This document shows positions 1 to 5,378 of a stretch of 6,774 nt of DNA, piece after piece. Made by a program: the position numbers and the translations under genes. The stretch's first letter is position 1. Every line of letters begins with the position of its first letter. The stretch is from an uncultured Oscillibacter sp. (lineage in GTDB: Bacteria; Bacillota; Clostridia; Oscillospirales; Oscillospiraceae), in NCBI GenBank assembly GCA_946530565.1, contig CAMNAE010000086.1, positions 1-6,774 of the forward strand. The letters run 5' to 3'. Below the pieces are notes generated by a model. That model had not been told where the DNA came from and ran no database searches. It saw nothing but the letters and a program-made list of their open reading frames with translations.

Positions 1-256
1 GAAGTACGTGACGGTCGACGACGAGGAGGCCATCGAGGCGCTGTTCCTTCTGGGCCGGCACGAGGGCATCATCCCGGCGATCGAAAGCTCCCACGCGCTG
101 GCGCACGCCATTCGGATCGCCCGCACCGGTCTTACGGGCTCTGTGCTCGTGAACCTCTCCGGCCGCGGCGACAAAGACCTCGATTATATCGTAGAGCACT
201 ACGGCTACGGGCCGGACTTCCTCGAAAAGATGGAAGCGAAGCGGAGACGCGCGTAA
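1..256 (+). CDS. trpB: Tryptophan synthase beta chain, C-terminal part (5' end outside window)
   Basis: This is the last ~84 codons of TrpB, the PLP-dependent cytoplasmic enzyme that condenses indole with L-serine to give L-tryptophan. The reading frame is open from base 2 and ends at TAA 254-256. Two TrpB signatures are visible: [17 protein letters not shown], whose Glu codon (83-85) matches Glu350 of the enteric enzyme, and NLSGRGDKD, whose Ser codon (158-160) matches Ser377, which contacts the PLP ring nitrogen, followed by the Arg379 equivalent. The ESSHALAHA wording fits the standard TrpB1 form that works with TrpA, rather than TrpB2. The GTG at base 8 is an internal Val codon, not a start. 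The C-terminus (ending KRRRA) is intact and slightly basic. trpA, which often follows trpB, is absent downstream; it may lie upstream or elsewhere. The identification is firm; only the truncation at the window edge limits the entry. Confidence 0.95.
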   Translation, partial: KYVTVDDEEAIEALFLLGRHEGIIPAIESSHALAHAIRIARTGLTGSVLVNLSGRGDKDLDYIVEHYGYGPDFLEKMEAKRRRA

Positions 257-260
257 ACGC

Positions 261-333
261 CCGGCAGAAGAGGCGCCGCGGCCTGCCGGAGCGGCGCAGG
301 TGCGCAGCGCAGAGGCGCAGGCCCGGCAGGCTG
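261..333 (+). other. Competing inverted repeats between trpB and the reductase gene
   Basis: CCGGCAG at 261-267 can pair with CTGCCGG at 283-289. That same right arm can instead pair more extensively downstream: 279-289 with 323-333, 11 bp with one G-U wobble. The direct repeat GCCCGGCAG occurs at 259-267 and 321-329. No T-run follows either hairpin, so this is not a classical intrinsic terminator. It may be a transcript-end or leader structure, or chance pairing in GC-rich DNA. I see no promoter in the 112-base gap. Confidence 0.35.
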
Positions 334-352
334 ATCTGTGTGTCAACGGAGC

Positions 353-360
353 AAAGGAGA
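353..360 (+). promoter_or_regulatory. Ribosome binding site of the SDR reductase
   Basis: AAAGGAGA lies 8 bases before the ATG at 369 (GGAG ends at 359). This site decides the start: a longer frame opening with GTG at 300 has no such site, and its extra 23 residues precede the Rossmann strand of the family. Confidence 0.8.
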
Positions 361-368
361 CAAATGCC

Positions 369-1100
369 ATGAACTGTGCACTGGTGACGGGCGCGTCCCG
401 CGGGATCGGCCGCGCGGTCGCGCGGCGGCTCTCAGACGAGGGCTGGGCCGTCGCGATCAACTACCACGTCCGGCGCGACGCGGCGGAATCACTTCTGAGC
501 GAGCTGCGCGCAAAGGGCCGCCGCGCGATGATCGTGCAGGCGGACGTCGCGGACGGTTCGGCCGTGAAGGAGATGTTCGCGCGCGTTGAGCAAGAGCTCG
601 GCCCGGTCGAGACCCTTGTGAACAACGCCGGCATCGCCGGGCAGATGCTCTTTCAGGACATCACCGACGCGCAGTGGAACCGCTATTTCGCGGTGAATCT
701 CGGTGGCGCGCGGCGCTGCATCCAGGCGGCGCTGCCGCACATGATCCATGTCAAGCGCGGCTGCATCGTGAACATCTCTTCGATCTGGGGCCTGCGCGGC
801 GCGAGCTGCGAGGCCGCCTACGCCTGCACGAAGGCGGGGCTGATCGCGCTCACAAGATCGCTCGCGCTGGAGCTCGCGCCCTCAGGCATCCGCGTCAACT
901 GCGTGGCGCCGGGCGTCATCAACACCGACATGGTCCAGGTGCTCGGGGAAGAGACACTCTCATGTCTCGCGCAGCAGACCCCGCTCGGCCGGCTCGGCAC
1001 AGCTGAAGACGTCGCCGCCGCGGTCGCGTTCTACGCCCGGGAGGAGGCCTCGTTCGTGACCGGCCAGGTGCTCTGCGCCGACGGCGGGTTCATCGTGTAA
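369..1100 (+). CDS. FabG-like short-chain dehydrogenase/reductase, probable EF-P 5-aminopentanone reductase (YmfI type)
   Basis: A complete 243-residue classical SDR, cytoplasmic, expected to reduce a ketone with NADPH. The cofactor motif TGASRGIG spans residues 7-14, the ADV motif has Asp59, NNAG is at 85-88, and the catalytic set is Asn110, Ser138, Tyr151 and Lys155, the same numbering as E. coli FabG. Arg35/Arg36 after strand 2 favour NADPH. The PG motif is at 181-182 and the C-terminus (DGGFIV) is intact. The segment SSIWG followed by GASCE resembles the clostridial group annotated as elongation factor P 5-aminopentanone reductase (YmfI), which finishes the 5-aminopentanol modification of EF-P; I recognise this from memory, so it is inference. 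The alternative is 3-oxoacyl-ACP reductase, but no fab genes are nearby. The start at ATG 369 is chosen by the AAAGGAGA site. Base composition is GC-rich, as in trpB and rimO. Confidence 0.88.
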   Translation: MNCALVTGASRGIGRAVARRLSDEGWAVAINYHVRRDAAESLLSELRAKGRRAMIVQADVADGSAVKEMFARVEQELGPVETLVNNAGIAGQMLFQDITDAQWNRYFAVNLGGARRCIQAALPHMIHVKRGCIVNISSIWGLRGASCEAAYACTKAGLIALTRSLALELAPSGIRVNCVAPGVINTDMVQVLGEETLSCLAQQTPLGRLGTAEDVAAAVAFYAREEASFVTGQVLCADGGFIV

Positions 1101-1190
1101 ATCATCACCGCCCGAAGGAGCGGTCAGCAGCGCCGCTGTGTAATGCCTGTTCGTCGTTACGCAACGGTGCTGTTTGTTTTCTGCGCGTCA

Positions 1191-1285
1191 GATCCTGCTT
1201 TGTGCGGCTGTTCCCTGCAAGCGCAGTGCCTGCGCCGCGCTGCGTTCGGAAAGGCGTCGGCTCCTGCAGGCGCTGAGGGAGGATC
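1191..1285 (+). other. Long imperfect hairpin, possible structured RNA
   Basis: The core is CAGTGCCTGC (1224-1233) pairing with GCAGGCGCTG (1266-1275), 10 bp with one G-U. Inside it, GCCG (1234-1237) pairs with CGGC (1258-1261) and CGC (1238-1240) with GCG (1254-1256). Outside it, TCCCT (1212-1216) pairs with AGGGA (1276-1280), and GATCC (1191-1195) can pair with GGATC (1281-1285). This gives about 22 nested pairs in the 70-base core. I do not recognise an RNA family; it does not match the landmarks I know of SRP RNA, tmRNA or RNase P RNA. No dedicated promoter or T-run terminator is visible. The folding strand is undecided; plus is assumed from the neighbours. Confidence 0.35.
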
Positions 1286-1332
1286 CTTGCTGATCATGCT
1301 TCTTCCCGGGGCAGGACCGCTGTAATGGCACT

Positions 1333-1360
1333 ATGAAAGCGCCGCTTTTTATGGTATAAT
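1333..1360 (+). promoter_or_regulatory. Sigma-A type promoter with extended -10, for the kinase operon
   Basis: A perfect TATAAT lies at 1355-1360, preceded by TG at 1352-1353 (TGGTATAAT), an extended -10. The best -35 is ATGAAA at 1333-1338 (4 of 6 to TTGACA) with a 16-base spacer; weak -35 boxes are usual with extended -10 promoters. Transcription would begin near 1367, giving a leader of about 54 bases. No clear operator is recognised next to it. Confidence 0.75.
1336..1350 (+). terminator. Weak terminator-like hairpin inside the promoter region
   Basis: AAAGC (1336-1340), loop GCC, GCTTT (1344-1348), then two more T. A five-pair stem with a short T-run is weak, but it is the only terminator-like element between the reductase and the kinase. 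It lies in the spacer just ahead of the -10 box at 1355, so it may end reductase transcripts at the kinase promoter, or be coincidental. Confidence 0.35.
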
Positions 1361-1381
1361 ACGAATTGCCGATGTGTTGAT

Positions 1382-1416
1382 CGTTCCGGAAGCAAACGGC
1401 AGGAGGGAGCGGAACG
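1382..1416 (+). promoter_or_regulatory. Inverted repeat placing the kinase Shine-Dalgarno in a hairpin loop
   Basis: CGTTCCG (1382-1388) and CGGAACG (1410-1416) are perfect 7-base inverted repeats. The 21-base loop contains AGGAGGG (1401-1407), and the ATG lies 4 bases after the stem. The repeat could be an RNA hairpin influencing ribosome access, or a DNA operator just downstream of the transcription start. Which of these, if either, cannot be decided from sequence. Confidence 0.4.
1401..1407 (+). promoter_or_regulatory. Ribosome binding site of the hybrid kinase
   Basis: AGGAGGG lies 13 bases before ATG 1421, longer than usual. The GTG at 1416 is out of frame, and ATG 1421 begins MKKP followed by a membrane segment, so 1421 remains the best start. 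If the 1382-1416 hairpin forms, this site sits in its loop. Confidence 0.7.
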
Positions 1417-1420
1417 TGCG

Positions 1421-3958
1421 ATGAAGAAACCCCTGATCATTGTCGTCAATGTGTTGATCATGCTTGCCATGCTGGTTTTTGTGTCACTTTATTCCGGCTT
1501 TGAGAGCAGAGATATGACCCGACGGCAGATTGCGCATTTTGAAAACACCACGGTCACGATGGCGCATATCACCGAGAATTATCTCGGAGGCGAGCAGCGC
1601 ATCTGTGATGTGTGGGCGCACTATATCAACAGCAGGAACATGACCATCGAGGAAGCCGTCTCCTTCATACGGACTTCTCACGTTCTGGCGAGTGCCTCTG
1701 CGCATATTATCTACCTTGATACGCTGACCGGTCTGTCCACGAGAGCGAGGCCGGGCGACCCCGATGATTTCAGCGTCTCTTATGAACAATTCGATTTTCT
1801 CAGCGATGTGAGCTGGATCTCCGGCATAGGCGAGTCCATCAACATTTCCCGTTCCTATACAAACCCGGTCAAAGGCGAACGCTCCATCGCCTTCTGCAAT
1901 GCCATTTCACTTCGTGATCCGGATACCGGCGAGCCGCGCAGTGCCGTATTGCTGCGTGTGCTGCCGGTCTCAGAGCTCGAGCAGAAATGGGTCCTCCCGC
2001 AGGAGGAATTCGAAAGCGTCGAGCTCTCCGTGATCGATGCGAACGGAAATTACATCATCAAAGGCCATTCCTTCAAAAACTCCAGTTTCTTTGAGTTTTA
2101 CAAGTCATACAACGCCATCGATCCTTCCTCCGCGCAGGAGCTTTTCGGAAGGATCACTTCGGCGACCGGCTCGGTCGACATGCTCAATTCCCGCGGCGAG
2201 GACTGTATCCTCGCCTATACGCCGGTTGCCGCCGCAGAGGGATGGACGCTTCTCAGCTTCATGCCTGCGAGCGGCTTAAAAGTCAGGACCGAAAACTGGC
2301 TGCTGACAGGCTTTGTATCTGCAGGTCTCCTGATCCTGTTCGTCTTTGACCTTGCGGTCATGCTTTATTACAACAAGAAGCTCCAGGCTGCGGCCCGGGA
2401 AGCCGCAATGGCAAGCAAAGCGAAAACCGATTTTCTTTCCACCATGTCGCATGATATCCGCACCCCGATGAACGCGATCATTGGTCTTACTGTGATCGCG
2501 GAAAAGAATCTCGGAGATACGGAAGCGGTCGGAGAGAATCTGCGGAAGATCTCCCTGGCCGGCAATCATCTGCTCACCCTGATCAACGATATTCTGGATA
2601 TCTCCAAGGTCGAGAGCGGAAAACTGAATCTCAGTCCGCAGACCTTCTCCATTGTCGAGACGGTGGAAAATCTGGTGAACCTCTCCCAGCCGATGGTCAG
2701 GGAAAAGAATATCGAGTTCAATTTCCGCATCAGCCGGCTGGAGAAAGAGTATCTCTACGCCGACCAGCTTCGGCTGAATCAGATCTATATCAACATTCTT
2801 TCCAATGCCATCAAATACACGGAGCCCGGCGGCCAGGTCAGCGTGGACATGCGCGAGGACGAAAGCCAAAAGCCCGGCTGTGTACGCCTTACGTATATCG
2901 TGTCCGATACCGGTATCGGCATGAGTCCGGAATTCATGAAGAACATGTACCAGGCTTTTTCACGCCAGACAGACAGCCGGGTGAACAGCATCCAGGGGAC
3001 CGGGCTCGGACTTGCCATCACGAAGCAGATGGTCGATCTGATGGACGGCACCATCGACTGCCGGAGCGAGCAGGGCAAAGGAACGACATTCACCGTGGTC
3101 CTGGATCTCCCCATTGCCGACCGGCAGAGGGACGATCTGATGCTCGATCCGATGGATGTTCTGGTCGTCGACGACGACGAGGTCCTTCTGGAGACCGCGG
3201 TCGACACGCTGGAGTCTCTCGGCGCAAAAGCCGATCGCGCGCGCAGCGGGCCGGAAGCACTCGATATGATCGCACAGCGGAAGCAAACAGGCCGGGATTA
3301 CAGCGTCGTGATCCTGGACTGGAAGATGCCGGATATCGACGGTGTCGAAACGATCCGCCGCATCCGTGCGCAGGTGGATCCCAGTATCCCCATTCTGCTG
3401 AGCTCCGCTTATGACTGGTCGGATATCGAGGATGCCGCGATGGAGGCCGGTGCTAACGGCTTTGTCAGCAAGCCGCTGTTCCGCTCCAGACTTTACGATA
3501 AGATCAGCGAGCTTCTCGGGACCGAACGCAAATCCGTCGAGCCGGAGAGTGACGATTCCGATCTGGCGGGAATGAACATTCTGATCGCGGAGGATAACGA
3601 TATCAACTGGGAGATCATATCCACCATGCTCGGCATGTTTGGTATCACGGCAGAGCGCGCCGAAAACGGACGCATCTGCGTGGAAAAAATGAGTCAGGCA
3701 GAAGAAGGCAAATATGCGCTCATCTTTATGGACATTCAGATGCCGGAAATGAACGGGCTTGACGCCACAAGGAAAATCCGTACACTGGCTGATCCCTGGG
3801 CGTCCTCCATCCCGATCATCGCCATGACGGCGGATGCGTTTTCAGAGAACATCACAGAATGCCTGAATGCCGGCATGAACGGACATATCGCAAAGCCGAT
3901 CGACATCAAGCTTGTCATCAGGGAGATCCGCAGGATCAAGGAGGAGAAAAAAACGTGA
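1421..3958 (+). CDS. Membrane hybrid sensor histidine kinase with Cache-like sensor and two receiver domains
   Basis: An 845-residue membrane sensor that should autophosphorylate on His and pass phosphate to its own receivers. Order: transmembrane segment 4-25; extracellular region 26-290, resembling a double Cache domain (ending GWTLLSFMP); transmembrane segment 294-317; short linker without an evident HAMP; HisKA with SHDIRTPMN and phosphoacceptor His344; HATPase with N box Asn458/Asn462, G1 DTGIG (496-500), F-box Phe513 and G2 GTGLG (526-530). Receiver 1 (about 578-698) has Asp584/Asp585, phospho-site Asp633 and Lys684. Receiver 2 (about 718-840) has Glu724/Asp725, phospho-site Asp771, Thr803 and Lys825. 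All key residues are present. There is no HPt and no output domain; the protein ends just after receiver 2. Its stop codon overlaps the start of the next gene. Lower GC than trpB or rimO suggests a separate history. The ligand is unknown. Confidence 0.93.
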   Translation: MKKPLIIVVNVLIMLAMLVFVSLYSGFESRDMTRRQIAHFENTTVTMAHITENYLGGEQRICDVWAHYINSRNMTIEEAVSFIRTSHVLASASAHIIYLDTLTGLSTRARPGDPDDFSVSYEQFDFLSDVSWISGIGESINISRSYTNPVKGERSIAFCNAISLRDPDTGEPRSAVLLRVLPVSELEQKWVLPQEEFESVELSVIDANGNYIIKGHSFKNSSFFEFYKSYNAIDPSSAQELFGRITSATGSVDMLNSRGEDCILAYTPVAAAEGWTLLSFMPASGLKVRTENWLLTGFVSAGLLILFVFDLAVMLYYNKKLQAAAREAAMASKAKTDFLSTMSHDIRTPMNAIIGLTVIAEKNLGDTEAVGENLRKISLAGNHLLTLINDILDISKVESGKLNLSPQTFSIVETVENLVNLSQPMVREKNIEFNFRISRLEKEYLYADQLRLNQIYINILSNAIKYTEPGGQVSVDMREDESQKPGCVRLTYIVSDTGIGMSPEFMKNMYQAFSRQTDSRVNSIQGTGLGLAITKQMVDLMDGTIDCRSEQGKGTTFTVVLDLPIADRQRDDLMLDPMDVLVVDDDEVLLETAVDTLESLGAKADRARSGPEALDMIAQRKQTGRDYSVVILDWKMPDIDGVETIRRIRAQVDPSIPILLSSAYDWSDIEDAAMEAGANGFVSKPLFRSRLYDKISELLGTERKSVEPESDDSDLAGMNILIAEDNDINWEIISTMLGMFGITAERAENGRICVEKMSQAEEGKYALIFMDIQMPEMNGLDATRKIRTLADPWASSIPIIAMTADAFSENITECLNAGMNGHIAKPIDIKLVIREIRRIKEEKKT
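3938..3946 (+). promoter_or_regulatory. Ribosome binding site of the solute-binding protein, inside the kinase gene
   Basis: AAGGAGGAG lies 8 bases before the GTG at 3955 and within the last kinase codons. It decides the start: the same frame is open upstream to 3859, but that stretch overlaps kinase coding sequence and would bury the lipoprotein signal. Confidence 0.85.
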
Positions 3959-5244
3959 AAAAGGGTCTTTGCATCATTTTGGCGCTCTGCGTGCTTGTAT
4001 CGCTGACAGCCTGCGGGGGCAAAACACAGGAAGAAACGGCTGCCGGCTTCAAACCGGCGTTCGACACAGGGACGAGCTGCCATATCACCGTAGCCGGGAG
4101 CTATGACAACTTCGAGGCTCTGGAGCTGGAATTTGAGAGATTCAATGAGATCTACCCGAATGTGCAGCTCAGCTATGTGAAGCTGGATGATTATAACAGC
4201 GTGCTGAGCACCGCTCTGGACAGCAATGACAGGCCCGACATTTTCTTCTCCTATTCATGGATGATCGGAAACGAAAAATATGATCCGGTCTTTGCGCGCA
4301 TGGAAGATCTTTCGGACTCCGCCCTGGGCCTGGATCTTGACTGTATCCGCCCGCGTCTCATCAGCCGCGATGCACAAGGCCATGTGCTGATGGTGCCGGT
4401 TTTTACCCGGACCTACGGCATGCTTGTCAACAACGATCTGTTTGAAAAGGAAGGTCTCAGCGTCCCGACGACCTGGTCGGAGCTGCTCTCGGTCTGCGAA
4501 GCGTTCCGCGCCAAGGGCTATGCCAGTCCCATGATGGGCTACAGCCTCAAAGCCTCCAGCTCTTTTATGAACACGGTCGCCTATCCGCTGTTCGTAGCCG
4601 CGCTTGCTGAGAATCCGGAAGCGCTTGCGCTTGCGAACGGACCGGAGCCCGCCGCGGGAGAATACCTGCGTCCGGCAATGGAAGCGGTAGAACAGCTGGT
4701 CCGGAACGGTTGTATCGACCTTGGGGCGTGCGATCAGATCGAGGACAACTATTCCCAGGTGATCCTGCGGTTTTTTGAAGGCGACGTGCCGATGATGATC
4801 TGCACCGGAGACACGGTATCCGGGACCAGGAAACGGGAAAGCCAGTCCGAGGCCTTCATCCGCGCACCGTTTGCGTACTCATTTTGGCCCATCCCCCTGA
4901 CTGAGGACGGCGGATATTTTATCGACAGTCCTTCCCTGGAGTTCTCCGTCAACAAGAACTGTGATCATCTTGATATGACAAACGAATTTCTGCGCTTTCT
5001 GATAACGAATCAAGCGCTCAACGAGATGGCTTCCGTGAAGCGTCTGGTCACGCCTACAACGGATCTGTCCTTTGACGCGGTTTACGCGCCGTTTGCGCAG
5101 GTGCCTTCCGATCGGATCATCTCCCCGGAAATGCTCGGCATTAGGGATACCGTCGCCGTGCAGACCCGGGCCGCGGCCTTCCTGGTCGGGACCGGAGAGA
5201 TCACGGTCGACGAGGCCGTCGCAGCGTACGGGAGCTTCGAGTAA
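3955..5244 (+). CDS. Extracellular solute-binding lipoprotein, family 1 (ABC sugar-binding type), without transporter partners
   Basis: A 429-residue protein starting at GTG 3955, whose GTGA overlaps the kinase stop, so translation is probably coupled. It opens with MKK, a hydrophobic core and the lipobox LTAC with Cys20, so it should be lipid-anchored on the outer face of the membrane. The mature part reads as a family 1 (MalE-like) binding protein: residues about 143-174 (HVLMVPVFTRTYGMLVNNDL, then a PTTW motif with Trp174) are typical of carbohydrate-binding members. The length is normal for the family and it appears complete. No permease or ATPase gene is near; the operon ends in a strong terminator. 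It may therefore present a ligand to the Cache domain of the preceding kinase, as LuxP does for LuxQ, or serve a distant transporter. The sugar preference is a family-level guess; the ligand cannot be read from the sequence. Confidence 0.9.
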   Translation: MKKGLCIILALCVLVSLTACGGKTQEETAAGFKPAFDTGTSCHITVAGSYDNFEALELEFERFNEIYPNVQLSYVKLDDYNSVLSTALDSNDRPDIFFSYSWMIGNEKYDPVFARMEDLSDSALGLDLDCIRPRLISRDAQGHVLMVPVFTRTYGMLVNNDLFEKEGLSVPTTWSELLSVCEAFRAKGYASPMMGYSLKASSSFMNTVAYPLFVAALAENPEALALANGPEPAAGEYLRPAMEAVEQLVRNGCIDLGACDQIEDNYSQVILRFFEGDVPMMICTGDTVSGTRKRESQSEAFIRAPFAYSFWPIPLTEDGGYFIDSPSLEFSVNKNCDHLDMTNEFLRFLITNQALNEMASVKRLVTPTTDLSFDAVYAPFAQVPSDRIISPEMLGIRDTVAVQTRAAAFLVGTGEITVDEAVAAYGSFE

Positions 5245-5247
5245 AAG

Positions 5248-5293
5248 CAGGGCTGCAGGGAATGGCAACGTTCCCTGCAGCCCTGTTGTTTTT
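5248..5293 (+). terminator. Strong intrinsic terminator of the kinase operon, probably bidirectional
   Basis: A perfect 15-bp stem, CAGGGCTGCAGGGAA (5248-5262) with TTCCCTGCAGCCCTG (5271-5285), has an 8-base loop and is followed by TTGTTTTT. It begins 4 bases after the binding-protein stop. Read on the minus strand, the stem is followed by CTTTTA, so it may also stop transcripts coming from pgsA. Confidence 0.93.
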
Positions 5294-5356
5294 CCGTTTT
5301 TGTCCGTGCCGCTCCGGCAGCCGGCCCGCGTTTTTCCGCGCCCAGATGTGCCGGAT

Positions 5357-5378
5357 GCTCCCCTTCGGGAGCTTTTTT
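5357..5378 (+). terminator. Second plus-strand intrinsic terminator, overlapping the pgsA stop
   Basis: GCTCCC (5357-5362), loop CTTC, GGGAGC (5367-5372), then six T (5373-5378). The T-run makes it a plus-strand terminator only. It overlaps the end of the convergent pgsA (stop codon at 5377-5379 on the minus strand), so it looks like a fail-safe that keeps read-through out of pgsA. Confidence 0.85.

Larger units (their letters stand above)
1101..1420. other. 320-base non-coding gap between the reductase and the kinase operon
   Basis: No convincing gene lies here. A 60-codon frame at 1143-1325 has no ribosome binding site and no recognisable domain. The gap holds a long imperfect hairpin (1211-1281, with possible closing helix 1191-1195/1281-1285), a short hairpin with a T-run (1336-1350), an extended -10 promoter (1355-1360), and the kinase leader with an inverted repeat around the Shine-Dalgarno. 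The similar strings CCGCTGTGTAATG (1134-1146) and CCGCTGTAATG (about 1317-1327) flank the structured part. Confidence 0.7.

Noticed and set aside
300..368. Upstream GTG extension of the reductase by 23 residues
   Set aside because: No ribosome binding site before 300; AAAGGAGA at 353-360 and the family N-terminus support ATG 369.
364..372. Two-codon ATG-CCA-TGA frame overlapping the reductase start
   Set aside because: Spacing of 4 bases from GGAG is too short for efficient initiation and such minimal frames arise by chance; no basis to call it a leader peptide.
1143..1325. 60-codon open frame on the plus strand in the intergenic gap
   Set aside because: No Shine-Dalgarno before its ATG, no recognisable domain, and it overlaps the long hairpin; the composition looks like GC-rich non-coding DNA.
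2276..2869. 197-codon minus-strand frame inside the kinase gene
   Set aside because: It is antisense to the HisKA/HATPase coding sequence, which is full of conserved motifs; the frame is a codon-bias shadow.
3859..3954. Upstream extension of the binding protein to an ATG at 3859
   Set aside because: It overlaps the kinase receiver 2 sequence in another frame and would place a charged stretch ahead of the lipoprotein signal; GTG 3955 has a strong site 8 bases upstream.
5318..5345. Possible hairpin around GCCCGCGTTTTTCCGCGCCC
   Set aside because: The arms are not complementary beyond the self-palindromic CGCG, so no real stem forms.
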